Assembly (NCBI GenBank): GCA_021849125.1
Contig: JAJZTG010000006.1
Location: forward strand, 1-39,132
Direction: 5' to 3'
Origin: a bacterium
Lineage (GTDB): Bacteria > Patescibacteriota > Minisyncoccia > Phycocordibacterales > Phycocordibacteraceae
Length of the DNA stretch: 39,132 nucleotides
The notes beneath the pieces were generated by a model that searched no databases, was not told where the DNA came from, and saw only the letters and a list, made by a program, of their open reading frames with translations. Of the stretch, positions 8,755 to 16,630 are shown piece by piece. The number at the start of each line of letters is the position of its first letter. The first letter of the stretch is position 1. Made by a program: the position numbers and the translations under genes.

Positions 8755-8785
8755 AAGCCGGATGGAAAACCATCCGGCTTTTTCG
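8755..8785 (+). terminator. intrinsic terminator of the pilin-like operon
   Basis: AAGCCGGATGG-aaaa-CCATCCGGCTTTTT. Confidence 0.9.
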
Positions 8786-8800
8786 TCATAGACGCATTGT

Positions 8801-9229
8801 TCATTTGGTTGGAGAGACCAGGACGTAAGTCACCAAGGTGTTCTTGTCCTTCGACGTATTCCGAACATACTGTTCAAGAATCGGTTCGGGTACAAGAGGA
8901 TTCTCGGGGCATATCTTGTCCGTCCCGTCTGTAAAGACGCAACGAATCTCGATTTCCGTGCCGTGGGTGAAGCTATACGTCTCACCTTTCCCAACTGCGA
9001 GATGGAGGCTGTCTTCGCCAGGCTCAAGTTCAAAGCGTCCCTTGAGGGGTCCTTTAGGCTGAGTCTGGCTAGCGGCTGCCTCCTTTCCTTGAGTTGACGA
9101 GCTTGAGTTGCTCAGGTGGATCATCGTCGCGAAGATCGCGAAGATGATTACCCCCCAGGCAATCTTACTTACCGGCAGCTTGGGCGCCGGAGCGGTTCGA
9201 ACGACGTTTTCTGCGGGCATGGGTACCAC
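8801..9229 (-). CDS. hypothetical single-pass membrane protein, partner of the SPFH gene
   Basis: 142 aa, TM segment KIAWGVIIFAIFATMIHL then a soluble domain; start overlaps the 3' end of the SPFH ORF. Confidence 0.6.
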   Translation of the reverse strand: MVPMPAENVVRTAPAPKLPVSKIAWGVIIFAIFATMIHLSNSSSSTQGKEAAASQTQPKGPLKGRFELEPGEDSLHLAVGKGETYSFTHGTEIEIRCVFTDGTDKICPENPLVPEPILEQYVRNTSKDKNTLVTYVLVSPTK

Positions 9230-10325
9230 CTCCTTCGTTAGGTTGGGTGCTTTGATTGGGTAGGAGCATCCGAGTCATCGCTGCCGCGATAGGAGCTAAG
9301 GTTTTGACGGTCTCAGGGTCAACTCCGCTCAAGTCAATAACGAAGTTGCTTTGGTTTGACGTGACGCCAGGGATTCCGTGCACTGCCGCAGCTAGGTGTG
9401 CAGCAGTGTTTGCGTTTACCGCGGCTTCCTTCATGCCCTTTTGCATAGCGAGAATCGAAGCCTGTTTCGCTTGAGCTGCTCGCGCTTCTGCCTCAGATGC
9501 TTCAACTTTGGCGTTAGCGGCGACGATACTCGGATCCTCGCGAACGCTCGGGGTCTGGAGTTGTACCTGAACCCCGAGACGAGCCAGGATGGATACGAAA
9601 TTCCCGGCTTCCGCAAGGATAGCTTGTCTGCCATCCGGGGAGAACATAGGTTTCGTTACACCGTCGCTGTCAGGAAAGTCTGCGGCCTCGAGCTTACGCG
9701 CAAAAGCAGCATGATCCGCGCCTTTCTCAAGTGCTAAGAATTCGATGAAAAGGTTTCTCTCATTACGAATCCCTGCGGCTTGAGAAAATTGGCCAAAGAA
9801 AAGACGAGCGCCTTGTAAGTATGCATCGGCGATCTGACCAAGCGGGTCACTTACCTCAAGAAAGCGATAAGGATGAACGATACGATACTTCAACGTATTT
9901 TCTCCCCCGCCATCTTCAACGACTCCGAACCAGATCGGTATACCATCCTGAGCGTCAATCTTTTCGCCTGGGATCGTAAGGATCTGAGGATTCGTCGATG
10001 AGGGAAGCTCCAACACCTTGCAGAACAAGGGGAGAACCCAATGATTGCCGCTTGCAAGACGTAGTTGGGGAGACCCCAGTATCAACACGATACCGTCGTA
10101 GCCTACCTGGACGGTTCGGAGACCGAGCCAGAAGATGCTCGCAGCGCTACCAAGCGATGCCAGGAGACTGCACAAGAAGCGCAGCGGTTCCCAGAGTGGA
10201 GACAAGTAACCCTCGTAGAGGATCTGCCATACCACCGAAGCGATAAAGAGACTCACGATGATGCCGAGAGACAGAGTGATTGCGGGCGTGAGAGGCCGCG
10301 CACGTGCAGTTTGAGACGTATGCAT
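9165..10325 (-). CDS. SPFH/Band 7 domain membrane protein
   Basis: True start taken as MHTSQTARARPL (10325) with GGAGAAAG upstream; TVQVGYDGIVLILGSPQLRLASGNHWVLPL and an Ala/Glu-rich C-terminal coil. The 541-aa ORF track model runs through tRNA genes and is over-extended. Confidence 0.75.
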   Translation of the reverse strand: MHTSQTARARPLTPAITLSLGIIVSLFIASVVWQILYEGYLSPLWEPLRFLCSLLASLGSAASIFWLGLRTVQVGYDGIVLILGSPQLRLASGNHWVLPLFCKVLELPSSTNPQILTIPGEKIDAQDGIPIWFGVVEDGGGENTLKYRIVHPYRFLEVSDPLGQIADAYLQGARLFFGQFSQAAGIRNERNLFIEFLALEKGADHAAFARKLEAADFPDSDGVTKPMFSPDGRQAILAEAGNFVSILARLGVQVQLQTPSVREDPSIVAANAKVEASEAEARAAQAKQASILAMQKGMKEAAVNANTAAHLAAAVHGIPGVTSNQSNFVIDLSGVDPETVKTLAPIAAAMTRMLLPNQSTQPNEGGGTHARRKRRSNRSGAQAAGK

Positions 10326-10426
10326 GTCTTTCTCCTCAAAGGACAAGCCTGACCGAAATGGGAAGGCAGCTGCGTATATAGTACATAAACTCTTTATAAA
10401 GTCAAGTACTGTATCGGATATTCCGG

Positions 10427-10508
10427 TGCTGAGGGGGAGACTTGAACTCCCATGGGTTGCCCCGTCTGCTCCTAAGGCAGGTGCGTCTACCAATTTCGCC
10501 ACCTCAGC
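10427..10508 (-). tRNA. tRNA-Leu (UAG)
   Basis: GCTGAGG acceptor, anticodon loop CTTAGGA, long variable arm, T-arm GTTCAAGTC, A73. Confidence 0.95.
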
Positions 10509-10550
10509 GTCTTCCAAAACCAAAAAGGTTCTGATACGATACAGTGTACC

Positions 10551-10623
10551 GCGCCTATAGCTCAGTTGGTAGAGCAGCTCCCTCTTAAGGAGACGGTCCA
10601 AGGTTCGAGCCCTTGTAGGCGCA
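10551..10623 (+). tRNA. tRNA-Lys (CUU)
   Basis: GCGCCTATAGCTCAGTTGGTAGAGC...CTCTTAA...AAGGTTCGAGCCCTTGTAGGCGCA. Confidence 0.95.
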
Positions 10624-10988
10624 CAAAGCGAGTCCTCGAGTCTTGTACGCCTAAGCACGCTTGGGAAGCGTGCGTCTAGGGCGAGAAGACCTTGCGAGCA
10701 TTTTCTGGAGCAAGGCGAACAGAAAATCCGCAAGGTGTACTGAAGCTGTAAGCTTCGAGAAATGTACTCATGACCCTTGTAGGCGCACAAAGCGAGTCCT
10801 CGAGTCTTGTACGCCTAAGCACGCTTGGGAAGCGTGCGTCTAGGGCGAGAAGACCTTGCGAGCATTTTCTGGAGCAAGGCGAACAGAAAATCCGCAAGGT
10901 GTACTGAAGCTGTAAGCTTCGAGAAATGTACTCATGACCCTTGTAGGCGCACAAAGCGAGTCCTCGAGTCTTGTACGCCTAAGCACGC
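10610..10988 (+). repeat. 164-bp tandem repeat, ~2.3 copies, first copy starts in the tRNA-Lys 3' end
   Basis: cccttgtaggcgcacaaagcgag recurs at 10610, 10774 and 10938 (period 164); first two units identical by eye; third truncated at 10988. Confidence 0.95.
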
Positions 10989-10992
10989 CTGG

Positions 10993-11035
10993 AAAATGAA
11001 GGAACGCCTTGCTTCGCAAGGCGTTCCTTCATTTT
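10993..11035. terminator. bidirectional intrinsic terminator
   Basis: aaaatgaaggaacgccttgc-ttc-gcaaggcgttccttcatttt, ~20-bp perfect stem between convergent tRNA units. Confidence 0.85.
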
Positions 11036-11036
11036 G

Positions 11037-11125
11037 TGCCGAGGGTGGGGCTCGAACCCACACGATGGTTTTTAGGCCATCTCCGAGTTTTAAGCTCGGT
11101 GCGTCTACCATTTCGCCACCTCGGC
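11037..11125 (-). tRNA. tRNA-Leu (UAA)
   Basis: GCCGAGGTGGCGAAATGGTAGACGC, anticodon loop CTTAAAA, long variable arm, T-arm GGTTCGAGCC. Confidence 0.95.
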
Positions 11126-11133
11126 GCGGTGTA

Positions 11134-11934
11134 TCACACAGTATACCTATGAGGCCCGGGAGGGATTCGCACCCTCGCATAACGGTTTTGCAGACCGTCG
11201 CGTTGCTTCTTCGCCACCGGGCCTTTGTCCCTCAAGATGGACGGAATATCTTCGATGCAAAGGTCCCGTTCCTTTAGGTACGATATAAATATATCGTACT
11301 TTCGTTTAAGCCGCAGCTCTTTCTTTTCCTCTTCTTGATACATGAGCCGAAAAAGTTTAAGGCTATCTCGAGTCGAGTATCTCAGTTGATGGGCGTCGGG
11401 CGCACTCCCATGCCGGTATAACCCTCTTCCAGTGATGCTAGCGATCGAGACCAGTCTCTGGTGTAAGGTCGCTAAAAAGTCTCTGCTGCCGCTTGTAAAT
11501 ACGGTAAGTAGACGTTTTGACCGTCCTTGTCTGTCCCGGTCTATATACGCACCTCCGTCTCCATCAAAATATCCACGTATGAAATCACCAAGGAACTCGT
11601 CTGGAACAGCGGGGAAACTCATGGTGAGTGATTTGTGTGGCGTAACTCCGAGTCCAACAAGACTCTCGAAAAGTGCATGACTACCGATTCGTAGTAGGTA
11701 TTTTTTCTTGTGGTTCCCGCGTGCATCTTGCTGCACTATAGTGTGTGTCGAATGGAGAAGGGAACGTATTACAACGATGCGGTCCTTATCTGTACTAGTG
11801 ACGCGGACGTATTTGCCACGCAAGTAGGGTGCGTCCTCAAGGCTCCCATCTGCAAACAAAAAGCCAAGTACGTATGCCATCTCTGATTCCCACCGCAGGA
11901 AGAACCTTTCATTAACTGGATATTTGACCCCCAT
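11134..11934 (-). CDS. LAGLIDADG-family homing endonuclease-like protein; ORF reads through tRNA-Cys
   Basis: Two motifs, LGFLFADGS and FIRGYFDGDGG. The C-terminal GPVAKKQRDGLQNRYARVRIPPGPHRYTV is the translated tRNA-Cys gene. Confidence 0.8.
   Translation of the reverse strand: MGVKYPVNERFFLRWESEMAYVLGFLFADGSLEDAPYLRGKYVRVTSTDKDRIVVIRSLLHSTHTIVQQDARGNHKKKYLLRIGSHALFESLVGLGVTPHKSLTMSFPAVPDEFLGDFIRGYFDGDGGAYIDRDRQGRSKRLLTVFTSGSRDFLATLHQRLVSIASITGRGLYRHGSAPDAHQLRYSTRDSLKLFRLMYQEEEKKELRLKRKYDIFISYLKERDLCIEDIPSILRDKGPVAKKQRDGLQNRYARVRIPPGPHRYTV
11152..11223 (-). tRNA. tRNA-Cys (GCA)
   Basis: GGCCCGG acceptor, anticodon arm ACGGT-CTGCAAA-ACCGT, T-arm GAGGGTGCGAATCCCTC, U73. Confidence 0.93.
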
Positions 11935-11998
11935 ACAATAATGGTAACATCAAATCCTGCACAGATATGTATAATGCAAGGATAATGGGTGACTAGGA

Positions 11999-12316
11999 CT
12001 AGCGCTCCTCGGTGGCGTTTTCAGTCTCCTCGCGATTGTCGAGCATGAAGTCGATGCGCGGCAAGCCGTGGAGACGCGTGTGCGTCTTCAGGTGCTCAGA
12101 GAAATCCTTACGCTTGCGGTCGAGGAACGCGAGCGCTGCAGGAGCTTTCTCTTCTGGAAACACACTTACGAAGACGAGGACGCGTTCGCCTTTCGAGACC
12201 GACTGCGCGCGTACTACGGTAATGAGGGAGCCGCTACCGGCCTCTTCCGCGATGAAGCGTGCAGCTTCGTGAGTGATGATCTCGATCGCGCGCTTGTTAC
12301 GCTCGGAGGCATTCAT
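11999..12316 (-). CDS. rbfA: ribosome-binding factor A
   Basis: 105 aa, RbfA-like KH-fold pattern; start overlaps the infB stop. Confidence 0.75.
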   Translation of the reverse strand: MNASERNKRAIEIITHEAARFIAEEAGSGSLITVVRAQSVSKGERVLVFVSVFPEEKAPAALAFLDRKRKDFSEHLKTHTRLHGLPRIDFMLDNREETENATEER

Positions 12317-13782
12317 ACTTTTTCGATCGTGAACGCGACGACCTCGTCACCGTAGACGACCGGTTCGCGCAGCTCCATCTCCATGCCGAAATCGCCTTCG
12401 ACCTTGATTTCCGAGATGTCGGCGCGGGCTTGCTGCAGGTTCGTAATCTTGCCTTGAGCGATCTCTTCGCCATTGCGGATAAGCTTTACGCGGTCGCCGA
12501 GCGTGAGCGTGCCGGAGACGTGACGGGCGCCGAGCACCTGCTTTTTCGAAGTCGAAGAGAAGGGTTTCAGGACCTTTGCCCGTCCGAGCTCTTTCTCCGT
12601 GTCCATGGCAGGCACACGTTCCTTCAGGAGCTCTTCAACCTTTTCGGCGAGCTCGTAGATGATGGAGAAGGAGAGGATGGATACGTTGTCACGGTCGGCG
12701 AGATCGCGTGCGATCGCGTCGGTGCCGGTATTGAATGCGATTACGACGCCATCTGCGGCGTAAGCGGTCTTCACATCGTTTTCCGAGACGCTCCCGACGC
12801 CTGAGGCGATGATCCGTATGCTTGCGCGCTCGTGCATGATCTTCGAGAGCTCGTGTGCGATCGCATCGATCGAGCCAGCAACATCAGCCTTGACGATGAG
12901 CGGGAGTTCGATCATGCCTTGCGTAGCAGTGCTACGTTCGGGTTTCGCTGCCAGGGTCTTCGCCTGTGTGGTGGCGAGCGCTTCCGCCTCTTTCTTGGTA
13001 GCGACGACGCTGAAGAGAGAACCGGCGGACGGAAGCTTGCTGAAGCCTGAGATGCGTACCGGTGCGGACGGCCCCGCTTCCGTGACGCGCTTGCCGAGGA
13101 AGTCCTCGATGAAGCGTATCGGAGCATACGCATCGCCCGCGACGACGAATCCGTCGCAACGGAGCGTACCGTCCTTGAGGATGAGCGTCGCCGAGGCGCC
13201 GCGTTTCGGGTCTTGAGTAGATTCGAGCACGAAGCCGGTCGCGCTCGCTGCTGGGTCAGCCGTGAGCTCGGCCAGATCAGCCGCAAGGAGAACGAGGTCA
13301 AGAAGTTCCGAGACACCCTCGCCAGTCTTTGAGGAAACGGGCGCGTAAGCGATATCGCCACCCATGCCCTCGATGTAGATCTCGTGCTCGATGAGCGAGA
13401 ATTTTGTCCGATCGATGTCGGCGTTGTTCTTGTCGATCTTCGTGATGGCGACGATGTAGGGGATCCCGGATTCTTTGATGGCTGCGAGCGCATCAAGAGT
13501 CTGTGGCATGACGCCTTCATCGGCTGCAACGACAAGGATCGCGATATCAGCCGCGGCTGCACCGCGCGTGCGCAGACTCTTGAAAGCCTCATGGCCCGGC
13601 GTGTCGAGGAACGTGACCGGGCGGTTGTCGTGTGTCGCGATATATGCCGAGACATGCTGCGTGATGCCGCCCGCCTCATGAGCCACGACGTTAGCTTTCC
13701 GGATGTAATCCAGAAGGGAAGACTTGCCATGGTCGATATGACCCATCACCGCGATGACGGGCGGTCGTGTCTCCTTCGCCAT
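12313..13782 (-). CDS. infB: translation initiation factor IF-2 (short form)
   Basis: [53 protein letters not shown]; no long N-terminal extension. Confidence 0.95.
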   Translation of the reverse strand: MAKETRPPVIAVMGHIDHGKSSLLDYIRKANVVAHEAGGITQHVSAYIATHDNRPVTFLDTPGHEAFKSLRTRGAAAADIAILVVAADEGVMPQTLDALAAIKESGIPYIVAITKIDKNNADIDRTKFSLIEHEIYIEGMGGDIAYAPVSSKTGEGVSELLDLVLLAADLAELTADPAASATGFVLESTQDPKRGASATLILKDGTLRCDGFVVAGDAYAPIRFIEDFLGKRVTEAGPSAPVRISGFSKLPSAGSLFSVVATKKEAEALATTQAKTLAAKPERSTATQGMIELPLIVKADVAGSIDAIAHELSKIMHERASIRIIASGVGSVSENDVKTAYAADGVVIAFNTGTDAIARDLADRDNVSILSFSIIYELAEKVEELLKERVPAMDTEKELGRAKVLKPFSSTSKKQVLGARHVSGTLTLGDRVKLIRNGEEIAQGKITNLQQARADISEIKVEGDFGMEMELREPVVYGDEVVAFTIEKV

Positions 13783-13830
13783 AATGGCTCTATTTCATCA
13801 CAAAAACGCTGAATTTTCAACCAGATAAAA

Positions 13831-13988
13831 TAAAAAGAGCCGCGTTCGCGACTCCTGGCAGGACGACCTTCAGGGAGGTAAGGTCGTCCTGCCGTGCATC
13901 CATCCGAACCCGTATGGCATAGTCTCGCATCGGAAGCAATGCCCGTCTGCTCCGAAGAGGGAGCGCGACTCACAGGTGGTGGAATCTG
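13831..13988 (-). ncRNA. structured leader RNA / terminator upstream of infB
   Basis: Promoter at 13995-14022; hairpin 13857-13893 (14-bp stem); terminator GAGTCGCG-AA-CGCGGCTC-TTTTTATTTT on the minus strand (13837-13854). Confidence 0.6.
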
Positions 13989-13994
13989 CACGCT

Positions 13995-14022
13995 ACTCTA
14001 GCACGTACCATATATCTGTCAA
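13995..14022 (-). promoter_or_regulatory. strong sigma70-like promoter with extended -10
   Basis: Minus strand TTGACA-N16-TAGAGT with TGC before the -10. Confidence 0.75.
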
Positions 14023-14067
14023 GTATCAAAAGATAAGCGACCAGGAAGGTCGCTTATAGATAAAGGA

Positions 14068-14604
14068 TCAGATACCGGTCATATAGAAGCTGCCGACGCA
14101 TTTCCAATTGCCATCCTGGTCTTCTTTGTAGACGACAAGGAGTGTGGCGATAAATTCGATCGGTTCGACGCGTAACCGCTTGATCCGTGGATACGCTTTG
14201 TCAAAGATGCTCGAAGTGTGCCGGGCAAGCGTAATGTGCAACGTGTTTTCTCCTTCGTATCGGCCTCGGACATAGCCTGGAACCTCACGGATGATCTTGC
14301 AAGCAGAGATCCATTGTTCAGCCAGAGCGAGCGGAACCTTCGGTTGAAGGCTCAGATATTTCTTACCGAAGGGGTGTATCTCGTCGGTCGTGAAAGACAT
14401 CGGAGGCAGGTTCCTTGCAAGATGCTTGGCGATGCGCTGTATATCCTCCTCCTCGGCCTCGACTGGAGGAAAGAGGGTGATGTACGGCGGACGGGTACGA
14501 TACGGAGCCTCAAGGCCGGTAATCTTCGCGACTCGATCCATGAGCGCGCGGATCTTTCCGGATGCAGGCTCAGGGACATTGAGTGCGAAGATATAACGGG
14601 ACAT
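14068..14604 (-). CDS. 2'-5' RNA ligase / 2H phosphoesterase-like protein
   Basis: MSRYIFALNVPEP...; second motif HITLAR present, first motif appears as YITL. Confidence 0.65.
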   Translation of the reverse strand: MSRYIFALNVPEPASGKIRALMDRVAKITGLEAPYRTRPPYITLFPPVEAEEEDIQRIAKHLARNLPPMSFTTDEIHPFGKKYLSLQPKVPLALAEQWISACKIIREVPGYVRGRYEGENTLHITLARHTSSIFDKAYPRIKRLRVEPIEFIATLLVVYKEDQDGNWKCVGSFYMTGI

Positions 14605-14693
14605 GAGAGGCTCCCTCACGAGTTGATCTGTCTGTACTGTACGTCTCCACTGGATGCCGAGTCAATCGGTCCGTATCGTGTAGAATACATAGC

Positions 14694-15842
14694 ATGTGGA
14701 TACGTCGACGGACCTATCTTGATGCGGCAGCAGGTATGGCGGGAAACCCATCATCGCCGCACGAGGAGGGACGGCGTGTGCGGACGATGCTCGAAGACGC
14801 ACGGACGCGCATCGCGCGGCTTCTTGAGGTGCAAGGTGATGACGTGATATTTACAAGCGGCGCGACAGAAGCGAACGCGCTCGCGATACTCGGGTACGTT
14901 CGAGCGACGAGGAAACGTGCCGGAAGCGATACGCCGGGCAGGAACAACCTGCATGTGCTCTACCTTCCGAGCGCGCATGCCTCGATCGTCGAGAATGCCA
15001 AGCGTCTCGCGCTTGAGGGCGTGACCGTCGAGCCTCTTCCTATAAAGGACTCCCGTGTCGATGTGGCGCTCCTTGCGGAGATGATCAGACCCGAAACGGT
15101 CCTGGTCGCGATGGAAGCGGTGTGTGGCGAAACCGGTGTCGTATGGAATACGCGCGAGGTAGGAGAAGTACTACGCAAGGCGCGTACCAGTGACAGGCCA
15201 GCTATCGTGCTGCACGTCGACGCGAGCCAGGCACCGCTTACGGAGAAGATCACACGGGATCATTTCGGCGCAGGGACGCTCGTGCTTGATGCGTCGAAAG
15301 TCTCGGACGTACGCAGCCTGGGCGTGCTTATCGCGCATCGGACCATCCCGCTCGAATCGTTGTATGGCGGTGGCGGTCAGGAAAGGGGTCTGAGGCCCGG
15401 CACGGAGAATCCAGAAGGGGCGGCACGGTTTGCAGCGGCGCTTGAGAGCGTCGTGAGAAGCCGCGCAGCGTTCCGCAAGAAGTCCGGCAAGATCCGGAAA
15501 CTCTTGGCCGAGCGCATCCTGAAAGATATTCCGAACGTGTTCGTGCAGGAAGGGAAGGAACAGGTTCCGAATATCCTGAACGTCGCCCTTGTCGGGAGGG
15601 ATACGGACTACCTCGTGGCCCTCCTTGACGAGGCTGGGTTTGCAGTCTCGACCAAGAGTGCTTGCGAGACTGACTCGGAAGAAGGCTCACGTGCGGTTTT
15701 TGTCCTCACCGGCGACGCGGAACGGGCTCGGGCGACCCTTCGAGTCTCTTGGGGGCCGGGCTTTTCAGCTCGCGCGGCTGCACGGTTCGTAAGAGCGCTT
15801 GTGCGGGAAACCGCGTTTATTGACAAAGGTTCATCAGAATAG
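14694..15842 (+). CDS. cysteine desulfurase (NifS/IscS-like, class V aminotransferase)
   Basis: YLDAAAGMAGNPSSPHEEGR, IFTSGATEANALAI, LHVDASQAPL, DASK, RPGTENPEGAARFAAALE, SACETDSEEGS. Confidence 0.9.
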   Translation: MWIRRRTYLDAAAGMAGNPSSPHEEGRRVRTMLEDARTRIARLLEVQGDDVIFTSGATEANALAILGYVRATRKRAGSDTPGRNNLHVLYLPSAHASIVENAKRLALEGVTVEPLPIKDSRVDVALLAEMIRPETVLVAMEAVCGETGVVWNTREVGEVLRKARTSDRPAIVLHVDASQAPLTEKITRDHFGAGTLVLDASKVSDVRSLGVLIAHRTIPLESLYGGGGQERGLRPGTENPEGAARFAAALESVVRSRAAFRKKSGKIRKLLAERILKDIPNVFVQEGKEQVPNILNVALVGRDTDYLVALLDEAGFAVSTKSACETDSEEGSRAVFVLTGDAERARATLRVSWGPGFSARAAARFVRALVRETAFIDKGSSE

Positions 15843-15856
15843 CATCATACTTTTAT

Positions 15857-16624
15857 ATGAATATCGAGGAACTCTCCAAATCTCAGCTCATACTTCTCAC
15901 GATACTCGTGAACTTCGTGACCTCGGTCGCGACCGGCATCCTCACGGTCTCGCTTCTTGATCATGCTCCTGCCTTCGTAACCCAGACGGTAAACCGTGTC
16001 GTCGAGCACACCATCGAGACGGTCGCTGCCGCAGCTCCTGCCGCTATCATCCAAGCACCAGCTCCCTCGAACCAGGATCTCGTCACTGCTGCGATCGGTG
16101 CTGATGCTGCTCGTATCGTCGCTATCTATGACGCCGCGACAGGCACTTCGACGCCTGTGGTGAGTCCGGGGTCGTACATCGCGAAGTCGCGCATCGTCGT
16201 GACCGCTGCACAAGACGATCTGCCGAAAGAGGCGCTTATCGAATTCACGACAGGGAGCTACGTCGCGGCTTCTCTCTCGAAGGCTGGTAAAGGGATCGCG
16301 ATTTACGGGTTCGCTGATGACGCTGTCTTGCCGAAGATCTCCTCACCTGCTTTGGTCCCAGCAAGCGAGCTTAAGCTCGGCGAGACCGCTCTCTCGGTCA
16401 GCGCTGATGGCACCGCAGCGACCGGTATCGTGGCACGGATAAGCGCTAAGGGGATCAGCACGACGTTGCCGGAAATCGGGGTCGGCACCGCGGTCGTCGA
16501 TCTCTCGGGTAATCTCATCGGCATCGGCATCGGATCACCTTCCGGTCTTCTCGTCGGCACGGACACGATCAACGCCATTCTCGCTCCTGCGCCTTCGACC
16601 GCAACGTCGACCCCGGCAAAATAA
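15857..16624 (+). CDS. membrane-anchored trypsin-like (HtrA-like) fold protein, probably catalytically degenerate
   Basis: N-terminal TM; YIAKSRIVVTAAQDD and GVGTAVVDLSGNLIGIGIGSPSG resemble HtrA strands without the GNSGG motif. Confidence 0.5.
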   Translation: MNIEELSKSQLILLTILVNFVTSVATGILTVSLLDHAPAFVTQTVNRVVEHTIETVAAAAPAAIIQAPAPSNQDLVTAAIGADAARIVAIYDAATGTSTPVVSPGSYIAKSRIVVTAAQDDLPKEALIEFTTGSYVAASLSKAGKGIAIYGFADDAVLPKISSPALVPASELKLGETALSVSADGTAATGIVARISAKGISTTLPEIGVGTAVVDLSGNLIGIGIGSPSGLLVGTDTINAILAPAPSTATSTPAK

Positions 16625-16630
16625 GCGATT

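Noticed and set aside
4544-8785. Complete conjugative type IV secretion system
   Set aside because: Only pilin-like small proteins and an SBP-like protein are present; no VirB4, VirB6, VirD4 or relaxase-like ORF was seen.
10326-10790. N-terminal extension of the 541-aa ORF 9165-10790
   Set aside because: It translates through tRNA-Leu(UAG), tRNA-Lys and the 164-bp repeat; the SPFH protein has a good start with SD at 10325.
10610-10988. CRISPR array
   Set aside because: The 164-bp units are contiguous and identical, with no repeat/unique-spacer alternation and no cas genes in the window.
10661-11277. Repeated ORFs MGSVRLGREDLASIFWSKANRKSARC... in the tandem repeat
   Set aside because: Identical translations arise from the repeat DNA and run into tRNA genes; better explained as non-coding.
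13746-13991. 81-aa minus-strand ORF upstream of infB
   Set aside because: Spans the terminator and hairpins of the leader, no recognisable motif, and its frame overlaps the infB start; treated as leader RNA.
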